64,000 bases of DNA from Scytonematopsis contorta HA4267-MV1 (GTDB taxonomy: Bacteria > Cyanobacteriota > Cyanobacteriia > Cyanobacteriales > Nostocaceae), in assembly GCA_019359035.1 (NCBI GenBank), contig JAHHIC010000034.1, positions 62,001 to 126,000 on the forward strand. Direction: 5' to 3'. A model generated the notes under the pieces. The model was not told where the DNA came from and did no database searches. It saw only the letters and a program-made list of their open reading frames with translations. A program made the position numbers and the translations under genes. This document shows, piece after piece, positions 1 through 9,979 of the stretch. The first letter of the stretch is position 1, and every line of letters begins with the position of its first letter.

Positions 1-131
1 CGGTAGGAGGATTACCAACAAATTGTAAATTGAGCTTACAATGTGTCAACTGATTCTGATATCCTTATTAACTATATACAGCTTAGAAGCTAAAGTAACA
101 GGTTAAATTTATTTAACTCTATTTAAAAGTC

Positions 132-1949
132 ATGGCACTTATAGTTCAAAAATATGGTGGTAGTTCCGTAGGTACAGTAGAGCGTATTCAAGCTGTAGCC
201 GAACGGGTGTTAAAAACACAATTAGCGGGAAATTCCGTGGTAGTGGTGGTTTCAGCAATGGGTAAAACCACCGACGGACTAGTAAAACTGGCTCAAGAAA
301 TCTCTAAAAATCCCAGTCGTCGGGAAATGGATATGTTGCTGGCCACAGGTGAGCAAGTTTCCATTGCTGTAGTTAGTATGGCACTACAAGAATTGGGACA
401 AGCAGCCATTTCTATGACAGGTGCTCAAGTAGGCATTGTCACTGAAGCTGAACATAGCCGCGCTCGTATTTTACACATTGAAACCGAACGTTTGCAACGA
501 CATATAAATGAAGGTAAAGTAGTTGTAGTCGCAGGATTTCAAGGTGTCAGTAGCACCGAGGAACTAGAAATCACCACCTTAGGACGTGGTGGCTCAGACA
601 CTTCTGCTGTGGCATTAGCAGCAGCATTAGGAGCTGATTTTTGTGAAATTTATACCGACGTACCAGGAATATTAACTACAGACCCACGGTTAGTTCCCCA
701 AGCCCAACTGATGGACGAAATAAACTGCGACGAAATGCTAGAATTAGCTAGTCTGGGAGCAAAAGTACTACATCCCCGTGCAGTAGAAATTGCTAAAAAT
801 TACGGGGTTCCTTTGGTGGTACGTTCGAGTTGGACAGATGCTCCTGGAACTTGGGTAACAACACCAAAACCCATCGGACGCGAGTTGATAAATTTAGAAC
901 TTGCCCGTCCTGTAGAAGATGTAGAATTTGACACAGACCAAGCCAGGATAGCATTATTACGGGTGCCGGATAAACCAGGAGTTGCCGCAAGGTTGTTTGG
1001 TGAAATAGCTCGTCAAGAAGTAGACGTAGATTTAATTATTCAATCGATTCATGAAGGCAATAGTAATGACATAGCCTTCACAGTAATGACACCGATATTA
1101 AAAAAAGCCGAAGCCGTCGCAGCAGCTATTTCTCCTGCACTCAGAAGTCACCCCGGCAAATCAGAAGAAGCGGAGGTGTTAATAGAACAGAACATAGCTA
1201 AAGTCAGTATAGTTGGAGCGGGAATGATAGGTCGTCCCGGTGTTGCGGCTAAAATGTTTATTACCTTAGCAAACGCGGGTGTAAATATCCAAATGATATC
1301 CACCAGCGAGGTAAAAGTAAGCTGTGTCATCAATTCCATAGACTGTGACAAAGCGGTTAAAGCATTACGTATAGCCTTCGAGCTACCAACCTCCTCCACT
1401 TCTCCCCTCCCCCCCTCCTCCCCTCCTCCCCACTCCTCCCCATCCCCCGTCCGAGGTGTTGCTCTGGATATGAACCAAGCACGACTGGCAATTCGTCATG
1501 TACCAGACCGTCCGGGGATGGCTGCTAAATTGTTTGGGCTGTTAGCTGAATATAATGTAAGCGTGGATATGATTATTCAGTCGCAGCGCTGTCATGTAAT
1601 TAACGGTATACCCACACGAGATATTGCCTTTACTATCGCTCGTATGGATGCAGAATCTACACAATATATGCTACAAAAAGCTGCATCTGAATACGGTTGG
1701 GGTGAAGTTGTTCTTGACAGTGAAATTGCAAAAGTAAGTATTGTTGGTGCTGGGATGGTGGGACAACCTGGGGTAGCAGCAAAAATGTTTGAAGCTTTAG
1801 CCGAACACCAAATTAATATTCAAATGATTGCTACTTCGGAAATTAAAATCAGTTGCGTGGTTGAAAAAGACGCGGGTGTTAAAGCTTTGCAGGTGATTCA
1901 CGAAGCTTTTGAACTTGCGGGGGTTGATAGCAGTTACCCGAAATCCTAA
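132..1949 (+). CDS. lysC: Aspartate kinase with four ACT domains
   Basis: Phosphorylates L-aspartate at the entry to Lys/Thr/Met/Ile synthesis in the cytosol. The N-terminal kinase domain (about residues 1-240) starts with the family signature [10 protein letters not shown] and contains [12 protein letters not shown]. Two pairs of ACT domains follow (about 265-425 and 445-600), recognisable from repeated [24 protein letters not shown] and KVSIVGAGM(I/V)G motifs. The doubled ACT module and the length of 605 aa match cyanobacterial enzymes, and ACT domains imply feedback control by Lys and/or Thr. Between the pairs lies a Ser/Pro-rich linker (about 420-438) encoded by a pyrimidine-rich repeat at about 1397-1450, which looks like an in-frame repeat insertion. 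No clear Shine-Dalgarno precedes the ATG. The family call is very secure. Confidence 0.97.
   Translation: MALIVQKYGGSSVGTVERIQAVAERVLKTQLAGNSVVVVVSAMGKTTDGLVKLAQEISKNPSRREMDMLLATGEQVSIAVVSMALQELGQAAISMTGAQVGIVTEAEHSRARILHIETERLQRHINEGKVVVVAGFQGVSSTEELEITTLGRGGSDTSAVALAAALGADFCEIYTDVPGILTTDPRLVPQAQLMDEINCDEMLELASLGAKVLHPRAVEIAKNYGVPLVVRSSWTDAPGTWVTTPKPIGRELINLELARPVEDVEFDTDQARIALLRVPDKPGVAARLFGEIARQEVDVDLIIQSIHEGNSNDIAFTVMTPILKKAEAVAAAISPALRSHPGKSEEAEVLIEQNIAKVSIVGAGMIGRPGVAAKMFITLANAGVNIQMISTSEVKVSCVINSIDCDKAVKALRIAFELPTSSTSPLPPSSPPPHSSPSPVRGVALDMNQARLAIRHVPDRPGMAAKLFGLLAEYNVSVDMIIQSQRCHVINGIPTRDIAFTIARMDAESTQYMLQKAASEYGWGEVVLDSEIAKVSIVGAGMVGQPGVAAKMFEALAEHQINIQMIATSEIKISCVVEKDAGVKALQVIHEAFELAGVDSSYPKS
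1397..1450 (+). repeat. C-rich CCCCTCC/CCCCACTCC repeat inside lysC
   Basis: A run of CTCC/CCCC units on the plus strand, the complement of the GGGGAGTGGGGAG repeats found between genes at 6664-6688, 8262-8318, 29638-29690 and 35576-35610. Here it is translated as the Ser/Pro-rich linker between the two ACT pairs of aspartate kinase, with the frame kept. Confidence 0.75.
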
Positions 1950-2679
1950 TTTTTCCTAGTATTTTGGGTCAGTTTCCTTCATTAAATCTTGTGTATGAGT
2001 TTAAAATCCGGGGTGGAGCGATGTACCATGATTGTCCAGTTACAATGCAGGGGGTAAAGTTTTCAATTTTATACCATTGTGGCTCAAAGAAAAAATAAGC
2101 TTGATGCCTTGGCACAAAGAGTGTTCATGTAAATTTTCGTCAAATAAAAGCAACACAAGTGATTGATTTGTTATTTAATGAATATTACCTAATCTATGTC
2201 CGCCTAGTTTGGAGTGAATCCAAAAAAGTACGTATAGATAGGAATGTTTTAATTAAATAATTGCGACTTTGAACACTGCCATAGTCAAGTTACGGCTCGA
2301 CTATTTCAGTAACTCTAACTGAGGGATGGTGGTCAAGGATGTTGTCGAGCCAGTAACTAGTAGTAGTGAAAGTCGGGCAGTTTCCAAGTCTACTTTGTAG
2401 CGCTTCCATTCAGTCAAAGTAAGTTATACCGTGGACTTGGACAGGGAAACCAGATTTTCCCAGGTTTTTAGAAGCGGTTGAAAAAGTTGTAGTTCCAGCG
2501 TAGAAAACCATACCTCAAGGATTGCAGAGGAGGCTTGCGTACACACAAATCTCGAAATAATTCTGAAGTTCCTTAAAACACCCCTGAACAAAAGTGTCCG
2601 CTTCGGATACTTTTGTTCAAGGATTTATGAAATTGTGTGTACACGGTAACTTAGAAGTGAAAGGGCTACGATGTATTAT
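1950..2679. other. 730-bp gap without a recognisable gene
   Basis: No convincing ORF, RNA gene or protein similarity is visible between lysC and the convergent P450 gene. A short readable stretch near 2430-2500 resembles no family I recognise and ends in stops, so decayed coding sequence is possible. A strong hairpin lies at 2585-2619. Confidence 0.5.
2585..2619. terminator. 15-bp stem hairpin between convergent genes
   Basis: TGAACAAAAGTGTCC pairs with GGATACTTTTGTTCA around a 5-base loop, with one G-U pair. It lies between the 3' ends of lysC (plus) and the P450 gene (minus) and could act as a bidirectional terminator. No U-run follows directly, so a repeat remnant is the alternative. Confidence 0.4.
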
Positions 2680-3915
2680 TTAAAATATTACGGGAAGGGT
2701 TTCAAAACCTTTAAATACTAAACTTTTACGTTCTCTAATAGCAATTTTCTCTGGGTGCAAAGAGATATTTGGCATTCGTTTTAGTAATGTTGAAAAGCAA
2801 GTGACTGTTTGCATTTTAGAAAGAGCGGAACCAAGGCAATGGTGAACACCTTTACTAAAAGATAAATGCTCGTTAGGTGAACGTGTAATATCGAAAATTT
2901 CTGGTGAATCAAATTTTTCTGGGTCATGATTTGCTGAACCAAAACCCAAAGAAATATAGCTTCCAGCGGAGATTTTTTTGCCACCAATAATTATATTTTC
3001 TTTAGCAGTTCTAAATGTCATCGGCATTGGAGTATCAAAACGAATCATCTCATCAATAGCACTGTTAATAAGATTTGGGTTATCTTCTAATTTTTGCAAT
3101 TGTTCGGGATGGCTTAAAAGTGCATAAGTACCATTTGCAATTAAATCAGTGGTAGTTGCATGACCAGCAGTTAATATCAGAAAACATAATGCAGGAAGTT
3201 CCTTAAAATTCATTCCATTTTCTTCATAAGCTGCAACTAACAAACTAATCATATCAGTTCCAGATTTATGCCGTCTTTCTTCAATCAGATTTTCCATAAG
3301 CTCAATAAATGATGCTGCTGAGCTATCTGACTTACGCGCTATTTCTTCTATATCACCGCTCTCTGGTATTCCCCAAAAATGCGCTACATCTTTACCCCAT
3401 TCAATAAAATCTTTTCTCTGTTCTTCAGGAACGTTTAATATGTTAGCAATAATTGTTGGTGGAAGCTGTGCGGCTAGGTCTGCAACAATATCCATTTCAT
3501 GTTTATCTTGAACTTTATCTAATAAACTATCAGTTGTTTCTTGTATGATAAAACGCCAACTTTCAATTGCTTTCGCAGTAAATCCCTGCTGTGCAACTCT
3601 TCTCAACTGAGTATGTTCTGGTGCGTCTTTGTCAACCATAAAATTCCCCACCAGTTTTAAAACATTTTGAATCGAGCTTGGGTCTACACTCCCGAACTGA
3701 CTCGCAAAAAAAGTATGTTTTACTGAACTAAAACGTTGGGGGTCTAAAAGTGCCGCTTCTACATCTTTATAGCGACTTAAAAACCATAATTGAGCAGGTT
3801 CATAAAAATAAACTGGCTCATTTTCTCGCAATTCTTTGTATAATGGATAAGGGTTTAGCCAATTAGATGAACCCTGCAAATCATAAAATTTGGTTTGTTC
3901 TTGTAGAAATGTCAT
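2680..3915 (-). CDS. Cytochrome P450
   Basis: A soluble bacterial-type P450 monooxygenase of 411 aa, the usual size. The I-helix oxygen-activation motif LTAGHATTTD is at about residue 248, the K-helix ExxR is EMIR (about 288), and the haem-thiolate loop FSKGVHHCLG sits at about 353 with the axial Cys. There is no N-terminal membrane anchor, so it is probably cytosolic and needs separate ferredoxin and reductase partners, none of which are adjacent. The substrate cannot be read from sequence; PQRF and HTQLRR motifs put it with the broad bacterial CYP107-like group (inference). It stands alone, convergent with lysC. No strong ribosome binding site is seen. Confidence 0.93.
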   Translation of the reverse strand: MTFLQEQTKFYDLQGSSNWLNPYPLYKELRENEPVYFYEPAQLWFLSRYKDVEAALLDPQRFSSVKHTFFASQFGSVDPSSIQNVLKLVGNFMVDKDAPEHTQLRRVAQQGFTAKAIESWRFIIQETTDSLLDKVQDKHEMDIVADLAAQLPPTIIANILNVPEEQRKDFIEWGKDVAHFWGIPESGDIEEIARKSDSSAASFIELMENLIEERRHKSGTDMISLLVAAYEENGMNFKELPALCFLILTAGHATTTDLIANGTYALLSHPEQLQKLEDNPNLINSAIDEMIRFDTPMPMTFRTAKENIIIGGKKISAGSYISLGFGSANHDPEKFDSPEIFDITRSPNEHLSFSKGVHHCLGSALSKMQTVTCFSTLLKRMPNISLHPEKIAIRERKSLVFKGFETLPVIF

Positions 3916-4151
3916 ATTTTAAACTTGGTAAATTACTTAGCTGCGATTGAAGCAAATATTAGCTATTAATCATTTCTTTAAAATTTACTCCGTAAGTCAT
4001 AATTCAGCAAATACCCTTAGGTAGTTACCGCAACATTAAAATTATGATATATTCTGCCATTATGGCGTTAATTACTGGTGTAGTTTCAAATGAATTATAT
4101 AATGTTTCACCCGCTTTTATGTATCGTTTGTATTGTAAATGCTACACAGCA

Positions 4152-4179
4152 GTAGAGACGCGAAATTTCGCGTCTCTAC
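4152..4179. repeat. GTAGAGACGCG palindromic repeat, copy 1
   Basis: A perfect 28-bp palindrome built on GTAGAGACGCG and its complement. Related copies occur at 19234-19260, 19754-19781, 22849-22910 and 36819-36846. All lie between genes, as expected of a dispersed cyanobacterial repeat that also forms hairpins in RNA. Confidence 0.8.
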
Positions 4180-4215
4180 ATTCAGGTGCTAAATATGACT
4201 GAGGATTAATAGGGT

Positions 4216-4626
4216 TTATTTAGCAACTTTCACGTCGTCCACTTTAACGCTTTTCACGCCTTGGAATTTAGCGTCCTTAATTAAAGGTTCAATTTTCTTC
4301 TTGTCAGCTTCGGTGGGAACTGTGCCTGTAACTGTGACAACACCCTCTTTTTCGCTCACATCCAATTTGCTACCAGCAATTTTTTTAGACAGTTGGTTTT
4401 TAATAACTGTTTTGACGCCACCAGTTGCATTTGCTGCAGTCTTCTTGACGCCATCTGCGGTATTTTTAGCTGCAGTTTCTGTTTTTTGGGCAGCTTCTTT
4501 AGCCGGAGCAGCAGGGTCATTGGCGCCACCTGCAGGTGCAGAAGCATTATCGGCACCGCCGCCACCACAAGCTGCTGTACCAAATAGTAACAATCCGCTA
4601 ACTACGAAAGGCATTAATTTCTTCAT
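4216..4626 (-). CDS. BON-domain lipoprotein
   Basis: A 136-aa secreted protein. The N-terminus MKKLMPFVVSGLLLFGTAAC is a lipoprotein signal with Cys20 as the likely lipidation site, followed by a Gly/Ala-rich low-complexity stretch. The C-terminal part (about 75-134) is a BON domain: KKIAGSKLDVSEKEGVVTV, then TVPTEADKKKIEPLI and VKSVKVDDV. BON domains are thought to bind phospholipid or other surfaces and occur in envelope-stress lipoproteins of the OsmY type. The gene stands alone, with intergenic repeats on one side. Exact function unknown. The antisense ORF opposite it is a composition shadow. Confidence 0.85.
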   Translation of the reverse strand: MKKLMPFVVSGLLLFGTAACGGGGADNASAPAGGANDPAAPAKEAAQKTETAAKNTADGVKKTAANATGGVKTVIKNQLSKKIAGSKLDVSEKEGVVTVTGTVPTEADKKKIEPLIKDAKFQGVKSVKVDDVKVAK

Positions 4627-5142
4627 ATGAGTCTCCGCACTAAATAATTGAGGCGATAGGTTAAGTTGTGTGTGTTGGAGGAGCGAATGTTAATAAATCA
4701 TTAAAAGTGAAAGTGAAATGGCTTATTTCGCTCAGTTGAAAGCACTTGGGTTTGTGTGACTAGTGATTGAATCTGAAAGCTCTTAGAAGCCAACATTTTT
4801 AATCTTGCCACTAGAAGAATCAGTTCAATTTCAATCAAACATTCCAAAAAAAGGGCTTTCCATAGTGAATTTAGTTGTTTATAGACTTGACATCTGCCAT
4901 GTTATACCACAGCAGTGTAATGATGGTAGCAGATTTTTTACAGCCTGAGAAAAATATTATATTTAGTTAACAGTTGACTGGTGACTGCTAACTGTCAACC
5001 GTCAACCAAACGGAAATTCCACCTATATTGTTCGGTTCTACCACTGTCGCTGGTACAGCCTAATACTATAACCTCATAGATAAGTGAAATGTAATGGTCT
5101 TAAAAACCGTGAGGTCGCGAGTGTTTCAAGGGGTAAGAATTT
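4627..5142. other. Intergenic region with GTTGAC-type heptamer repeats
   Basis: This gap between divergent genes holds no ORF I can support. At about 4970-5006 there is a run of GTTGACT/GTCAAC heptamers in both orientations, of the STRR type also seen at 10281-10326, 15577-15612 and 44903-44943. Confidence 0.6.
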
Positions 5143-6660
5143 GTGTACAGATGGATTTTGCCTTCTCTAAGCGAAGTTTTAGCCGATAGTCAATCTACGG
5201 TGGAATTTGGTTCGCCTAATTTGGCTCAGCAGCAATGGCGTCTCAGCTTAGCCGCTACCGAAAAATTGCTTATCAATAATTTAGCGGTGGCTGCTACGAA
5301 TTCTAAACTGGGTTTGGTGTTAACTGCCCCTGCTCCTGTTTTCAGTCATCACCTGTTGACTGAGATTTTGCAGTCGGTTACTTTTACTGCGAGACCTTTT
5401 AACCCCTTGGCACTAATGCCGTTTCTCATGCCTCAGGTACAAGTCGTTCCTGAAGAAATTGTACCTCATGAATCGGTATTGCCTTTACTACCTGCCGACC
5501 CATTGACAAAAGAGCAGTTTTGTATAGTCTTTACAGATAAATTCCGGTTGGTGCTGGTTTTAGCTGAAAATGACAATGGCGAAAAAGCGTTTTCATTTTC
5601 TTTTGACCCGGAAGTGGTGCAGCAATCTTGGCGGGTTCTTTCTGCTAGGGTAATGCTCACAAATCCAGATTTGTTCGCTGAACTGGAACCTTTAGTACAG
5701 AAATATTCGCCAATAGCACCGGATTATCGCATGGTAATGGAGTTTAGTCAACTTTTGTTGACCCAGTTACCTGAACCAGAAGAGGATAAAGGAACAAATA
5801 ATTTAAAGTTCAAAAGATGCACGGAACATGTGCCAAATATTGGAGCAAATATTGAAGCAAATATTGGCAAAGAACATGAGTGGGAGACGGTAAATAATTC
5901 TCAATTCTGTCACTTTTCTCCAAACCCGCTTCCTAAAACTGCTTCTTCTCGTTCGGATGTGGAGTTGCTTCAAGCTTTTGCTCACGAAGTTCGTACTCCT
6001 TTAACTACAATCCGCACTATGACTCGTTTGTTACTCAAGCGACGAGATTTACCAATTGATGTCATTAAGCGCTTAAAAATTATTGACCGTGAGTGTACTG
6101 AGCAAATTGACCGTATGGAACTGCTGTTTAAGGCTGCAGAATTAGAAACAGCAGCACCGACAAAATCCGTAGGGACTTTACTTACACCAATGTGTTTAGA
6201 GCAAGTTCTACAGCAAAGTATTCCTCGTTGGCAAGAAGCAGCCAGCAGACGCAATTTGACTTTAGATGTAGTGTTACCGAAAGAACTACCAACGGTAGTT
6301 AGTAATCCGGCAATGCTAGACCAGGTATTGACTGGATTAATGGAAAATTTCACCCGTAGTTTGCCACCTGGTAGTCATATTCAAATTCAAGTTATTCCCG
6401 CAGGTGACCAATTGAAGTTACAATTGCTACCTTATACTAAACCATTAGAAGAAGATGATAAAGCTGTCACATCCGCACATGCAAGACCAATTCGTAAAGC
6501 CTTAGGTCAACTGCTGATGTTTCAACCTGATACAGGTACGATTAGTTTAAATTTGAATGCTACAAAGCACTTGTTTCAAGCGATAGGTGGTAAGCTTATC
6601 GTTCGTGAGCGTCCCCAGCAGGGAGAAGTATTGACTGTATTTTTACCTTTGAAGGATTGA
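5143..6660 (+). CDS. Sensor histidine kinase with an unusual N-terminal domain
   Basis: A soluble 505-aa kinase. The N-terminal part (about 1-215) matches no sensor I can name with certainty; the segment KEQFCIVFTDKFRLVLVLAE recalls the DICT-like region of cyanobacterial kinases. The dimerisation/phosphoacceptor helix is at about 275-340 with HEVRTPLTT (phospho-His about 281). The ATPase region (370-505) is degenerate: an N-box-like LDQVLTGLMENF is present, but canonical G1 (DxGxG) is not, so catalytic activity is doubtful. The start is GTG, 10 bases after AAGGGG; no better ATG fits. It is convergent with the kinase at 6693-8063, which has a similar layout, so the two may form a pair (inference). 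Confidence 0.8.
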   Translation: MYRWILPSLSEVLADSQSTVEFGSPNLAQQQWRLSLAATEKLLINNLAVAATNSKLGLVLTAPAPVFSHHLLTEILQSVTFTARPFNPLALMPFLMPQVQVVPEEIVPHESVLPLLPADPLTKEQFCIVFTDKFRLVLVLAENDNGEKAFSFSFDPEVVQQSWRVLSARVMLTNPDLFAELEPLVQKYSPIAPDYRMVMEFSQLLLTQLPEPEEDKGTNNLKFKRCTEHVPNIGANIEANIGKEHEWETVNNSQFCHFSPNPLPKTASSRSDVELLQAFAHEVRTPLTTIRTMTRLLLKRRDLPIDVIKRLKIIDRECTEQIDRMELLFKAAELETAAPTKSVGTLLTPMCLEQVLQQSIPRWQEAASRRNLTLDVVLPKELPTVVSNPAMLDQVLTGLMENFTRSLPPGSHIQIQVIPAGDQLKLQLLPYTKPLEEDDKAVTSAHARPIRKALGQLLMFQPDTGTISLNLNATKHLFQAIGGKLIVRERPQQGEVLTVFLPLKD

Positions 6661-6663
6661 GCA

Positions 6664-6688
6664 GGAGTGGGGAGTGGGGAGTGGGAGA
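6664..6688. repeat. GGGGAGT tandem repeat
   Basis: Short tandem GGAGTGGG units between two convergent kinase genes. It belongs to the G-rich repeat family also found at 8262-8318, 29638-29690 and 35576-35610, and inside coding sequence at 51786-51828. Confidence 0.7.
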
Positions 6689-6692
6689 GATG

Positions 6693-8063
6693 CTACTGGT
6701 TATAAGGTAGTTTGACTGTGAAAGTTGACCCTTCTTGTGGTTTGCTCTTTACTGATATGGAACCACCACAACGCAAAAGTAACTGTTTTACTATGCTTAA
6801 ACCCAATCCTGCTCCTTCTGAATCCTGTTTTGATGGTGGTCGTTGACGATAAAAGCAGTCAAATATTTTATCAATATCAGTGCTGGCTATACCCACACCA
6901 GTGTCGCTAAATTCTATATTTATAGCATCCCCTTGTACACGGGCTTTTACTAAAACTTGACCACCTTTAGGTGTAAAGTTGATGCTGTTTGATAATAAAT
7001 TAATTACAATCTGTTTTAGTTCCGCACTTATGCAGGAAACTTCTGGTAAGTCTTTGGGTACGGTGTAGCCTAACATTATTCCCTTCTCTTGGGCTACAGG
7101 TTGATATGTACTAACTATCCCTGGCACGATATCATAGAGCCGTATAGTTTCAAGAACTGGTGGTTTTACATTTTGCTCTATATTTGCTAAATCTAGCACT
7201 CCAGTTATTAAAGAATTTTGACGGTCGCATTCCCCTTTTAGCATATCTAAGTAGCGCTGGCGTTGGGGAATTTTAATCGATTGCGAATTTAATAAGGAAA
7301 GTGCGGTTTTCATATGTGTCAGCGGATTCCGTATTTCGTGACACACGCGAGCTAAGTAATCATATTTAGATTGTAGGGCGTATTGCAGCTTTTTATTTTC
7401 ATAAATAACCCTATTCAAATCTCTATTAGCTTTTTCACGATGGATTTTTTCCTGATGTTCTATTTGTTTCACAAATAATTGATTGCAAATAGATGGCTCA
7501 TAAGTACTATGATAATCAAAATCACTTATTGAAATGGGGAATGCATCTTTTATCGCTACTTGTTCAATACCATTTAAAACTTGTAGAACATTTTTTTTAT
7601 CAAAAGAAGTCAGAGTCAATAATTTTGGAGTGTTAATATTTTTTCTTCTTCCCAAAGTCCCAGCTTTGCCCCCAAATCGAGGTCTGTGAGCCAAAATTAA
7701 GTAGTTAAACTGTGGTGAGAGTACCATTATGAAATATTCCCGACGCATTTGTGCGCTCGGTAACAAGCTAATAAGGTTTTGCACCGACTCAAATTTTTGC
7801 TCTTTGTCATCAAATTTACAAGTATAAGTCACGCTCTGACCATTTGACCACGAGTGATAACGCTGAATTTCAGAGTGCCAAATATTTCCTGGTGGAAGTT
7901 TAATCAATAGAGTAGCTAAAATTTCGTTTTCTATCAGTAAGTCAACGAGAGACCTCACCATTGATAGAAGAATCGTAGGGCTGAGAGTAGAGGATGAAAC
8001 GGTTTCAGCTTCTTCCGAAGCCATTCCATAAAAGGATATATCTTGAGCAAAAGATATTTTCAT
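6693..8063 (-). CDS. Sensor histidine kinase (DICT-like N-terminus)
   Basis: A soluble 456-aa kinase. The N-terminal input region (about 1-190) contains RREYFIMVLSPQFNYLILAHRPR-like text, typical of cyanobacterial DICT-type sensory regions (inference). A helical linker (190-230) is followed by the HisKA helix with ARVCHEIRNPLTH (phospho-His about 242), an N-box LKQIVINLLSNSINFTPKGG, G1 EFSDTGVGI, and G2 GAGLGLSIVKQLL. Unlike the neighbouring kinase at 5143-6660 it has a complete ATP-binding site, so one active plus one degenerate kinase acting together is plausible. No response regulator is adjacent. Confidence 0.85.
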   Translation of the reverse strand: MKISFAQDISFYGMASEEAETVSSSTLSPTILLSMVRSLVDLLIENEILATLLIKLPPGNIWHSEIQRYHSWSNGQSVTYTCKFDDKEQKFESVQNLISLLPSAQMRREYFIMVLSPQFNYLILAHRPRFGGKAGTLGRRKNINTPKLLTLTSFDKKNVLQVLNGIEQVAIKDAFPISISDFDYHSTYEPSICNQLFVKQIEHQEKIHREKANRDLNRVIYENKKLQYALQSKYDYLARVCHEIRNPLTHMKTALSLLNSQSIKIPQRQRYLDMLKGECDRQNSLITGVLDLANIEQNVKPPVLETIRLYDIVPGIVSTYQPVAQEKGIMLGYTVPKDLPEVSCISAELKQIVINLLSNSINFTPKGGQVLVKARVQGDAINIEFSDTGVGIASTDIDKIFDCFYRQRPPSKQDSEGAGLGLSIVKQLLLRCGGSISVKSKPQEGSTFTVKLPYNQ

Positions 8064-8400
8064 GAGTTAGACACAATAAAATTGAACAACAACGTGTAAA
8101 GAATATTTCATACGCAAAAGATAATTCTGCCTTTGATTATCGCCATTTTATGTGCATTTTTTTACAAAATTATAAAAGGTCGAACTAAAAATAATAACTT
8201 TAACCGACCTCTGTTAGTATTTATATTTACTGTCAAAACGTCAATAGTCAGTGTAAAAAATAGTGGGGAGTCGGGAGTTGGGAGTTGGGAGTGGGGAGTG
8301 GGGAATGGGGAGTGGTAAAGACAATCCAAATAGTAGCCCCCTCCCCGTATACGGGGAGGGGGTTGGGGGTGGGGTTCGGTTGGGAGGAATAACCCCTCAA
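8064..8400. repeat. Intergenic repeats: GGGAGTT run and a C/G-rich palindrome
   Basis: Two repeats fill the 3' half of this gap: GGGAGT-type tandem units at 8262-8318, and at 8335-8376 a palindrome with arms CCCCCTCCCCGT and ACGGGGAGGGGG followed by TTGGGGGTGGGGTT. The latter recurs at 21257-21406 and 60003-60050. Short ORFs here only translate the repeats. Confidence 0.75.
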
Positions 8401-9915
8401 CTAAACTTTGGCATTAATTCTTTCCTGCAAAGCATCCCGTGCGTGTTCACGGTCATCAAAGTGGATCTTTTCGGTTCCCAGAATTTGGTAATCCTCATGA
8501 CCCTTACCTGCTAGCAGAACACCATCTCCCGGTTTCGCTTTTAAAATCGCATCCCGAATAGCTGTTGCGCGATCGCAAATTACAGTAGGTGCAACAGAGT
8601 CAGGAATTCCGGCTAAAACGTCCTGTAAAATGCGCTCAGCGTCTTCAGTGCGAGGATTATCAGAAGTCACCACAGCCACATCAGCTAAGTCAGCAGCAAT
8701 CTTGCCCATCTTGGGACGCTTAGTACGGTCGCGGTCACCACCACAACCAAACACGCAAATCATTTTACCAGGGATAAAAGGACGAGCAGCTTTAAGCAAA
8801 TTCTCCAAACTATCAGGAGTGTGAGCATAATCAACAATGACACTAATATCTTGCTGAGGAATAACTTGCACCCGTTCCATTCTTCCTGGCACACCAGGAA
8901 AATCGGGTATAGCATCAGCAACCACCTGCAAATCCAAACCTAAATGTAAAACAGCCCCAACAGCAGCCAATAAATTTTCTAAATTATATTGACCAACTAG
9001 AGGAGAGCGAAAAGCGACATCACCCTTTGGCGAATGTAAAATACCACTAACACCATTAGGCTCATAATTTAAATCGCTCATCCATAAATCAGCATTGGAA
9101 TCGTTAACGCTGTAACTCCAAACTTTATCCGCACCCAAAGAAGCAACCAAGCGCTGACCATACTCATCAGCAGCATTAATAACAGCCCTTCCCTTAAGAT
9201 AATCAGAACTAAACAATAAAGCTTTCGCCGCAAAATAATCTTCCATATCGCGGTGAAAATCCAAATGGTCTTGAGTCAAGTTACTAAACACAGCAACCTC
9301 AAACTCGCAACCCAAAACTCTTCCCTGTGCTAAAGCATGGGAACTAACCTCCATCAACCCAAACTCACTACCCGCATCCAGAGCAGCAGATAACTGACGT
9401 TGCAAATCCACAGCAAAGGGGGTCGTATGAGTAGCAGTCTGGGAAAAACCCTTCCAACGAGTATAAAGAGTACCCATCAAAGCGGTAGCCTTGTCAGCCT
9501 TTTGTAACAAATACTCAATTAAATGAGTAGTAGTAGTTTTCCCATTGGTACCCGTCACACCCACAAGCTTTAACTTACGAGCAGGAAACCCATAAAAAGC
9601 AGTTGCGACTTGGGCACAAACAGAAACCATATCAGCAGCAACAAACACACAAGCATCAGCCGTAGGAGGATGTTTTGCAGCAGCTTGAGGAGAAATAATA
9701 GCCGCAACAGCACCATTCGCAATAGCACTTTGCCAAAACTCACCCCCGTCCACCCGTGTTCCCGGCATACCAATAAACAAATCACCGGCAACAGTAGCAT
9801 GAGAATTAGTAGTCAAACCCGTAACAGAAGCATCCATAGCCGGATGTTCCGAAGCTGGATGCTCTGAAATGATTCCAATACCCTCAACAGACGCTAGTAA
9901 CTCCCGCAGTTTCAT
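8401..9915 (-). CDS. murE: UDP-N-acetylmuramoyl-L-alanyl-D-glutamate--2,6-diaminopimelate ligase
   Basis: A cytosolic Mur ligase that adds meso-diaminopimelate to UDP-MurNAc-L-Ala-D-Glu during peptidoglycan synthesis. The P-loop is VGVTGTNGKTTTTH, the catalytic region includes FSNLTQDHLDFH, and the meso-DAP selectivity motif DNPR is present in TSDNPRTEDAE. The C-terminal domain has VFGCGGDRDRTKRPKMG. I place the start at the internal ATG giving MKLRELLASVEG, where the family normally begins; 19 further in-frame upstream codons look non-homologous. It probably forms a unit with the glutaredoxin-like gene just upstream. The length, 504 aa, is normal. Confidence 0.96.
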   Translation of the reverse strand: MKLRELLASVEGIGIISEHPASEHPAMDASVTGLTTNSHATVAGDLFIGMPGTRVDGGEFWQSAIANGAVAAIISPQAAAKHPPTADACVFVAADMVSVCAQVATAFYGFPARKLKLVGVTGTNGKTTTTHLIEYLLQKADKATALMGTLYTRWKGFSQTATHTTPFAVDLQRQLSAALDAGSEFGLMEVSSHALAQGRVLGCEFEVAVFSNLTQDHLDFHRDMEDYFAAKALLFSSDYLKGRAVINAADEYGQRLVASLGADKVWSYSVNDSNADLWMSDLNYEPNGVSGILHSPKGDVAFRSPLVGQYNLENLLAAVGAVLHLGLDLQVVADAIPDFPGVPGRMERVQVIPQQDISVIVDYAHTPDSLENLLKAARPFIPGKMICVFGCGGDRDRTKRPKMGKIAADLADVAVVTSDNPRTEDAERILQDVLAGIPDSVAPTVICDRATAIRDAILKAKPGDGVLLAGKGHEDYQILGTEKIHFDDREHARDALQERINAKV

Positions 9916-9979
9916 AAGCCATTCTACACAGAAATTCCTTGCGCCTATTCTGCAGTATTTTTCTGCGAACACAAATACT

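Noticed and set aside
1950-2679. Transposase remnant between lysC and the P450 gene
   Set aside because: Short readable pieces match no transposase motif that I can name, and no inverted repeats frame the region.
4301-4630. 109-codon plus-strand ORF with hydrophobic N-terminus opposite the BON lipoprotein
   Set aside because: Fully antisense to a gene with a lipoprotein signal and BON domain; no homology seen.
8133-8514. Two short plus-strand ORFs upstream of and overlapping the murE 3' end
   Set aside because: They translate GGGAGT and GGGGTTGGGGG repeats and run antisense into murE.
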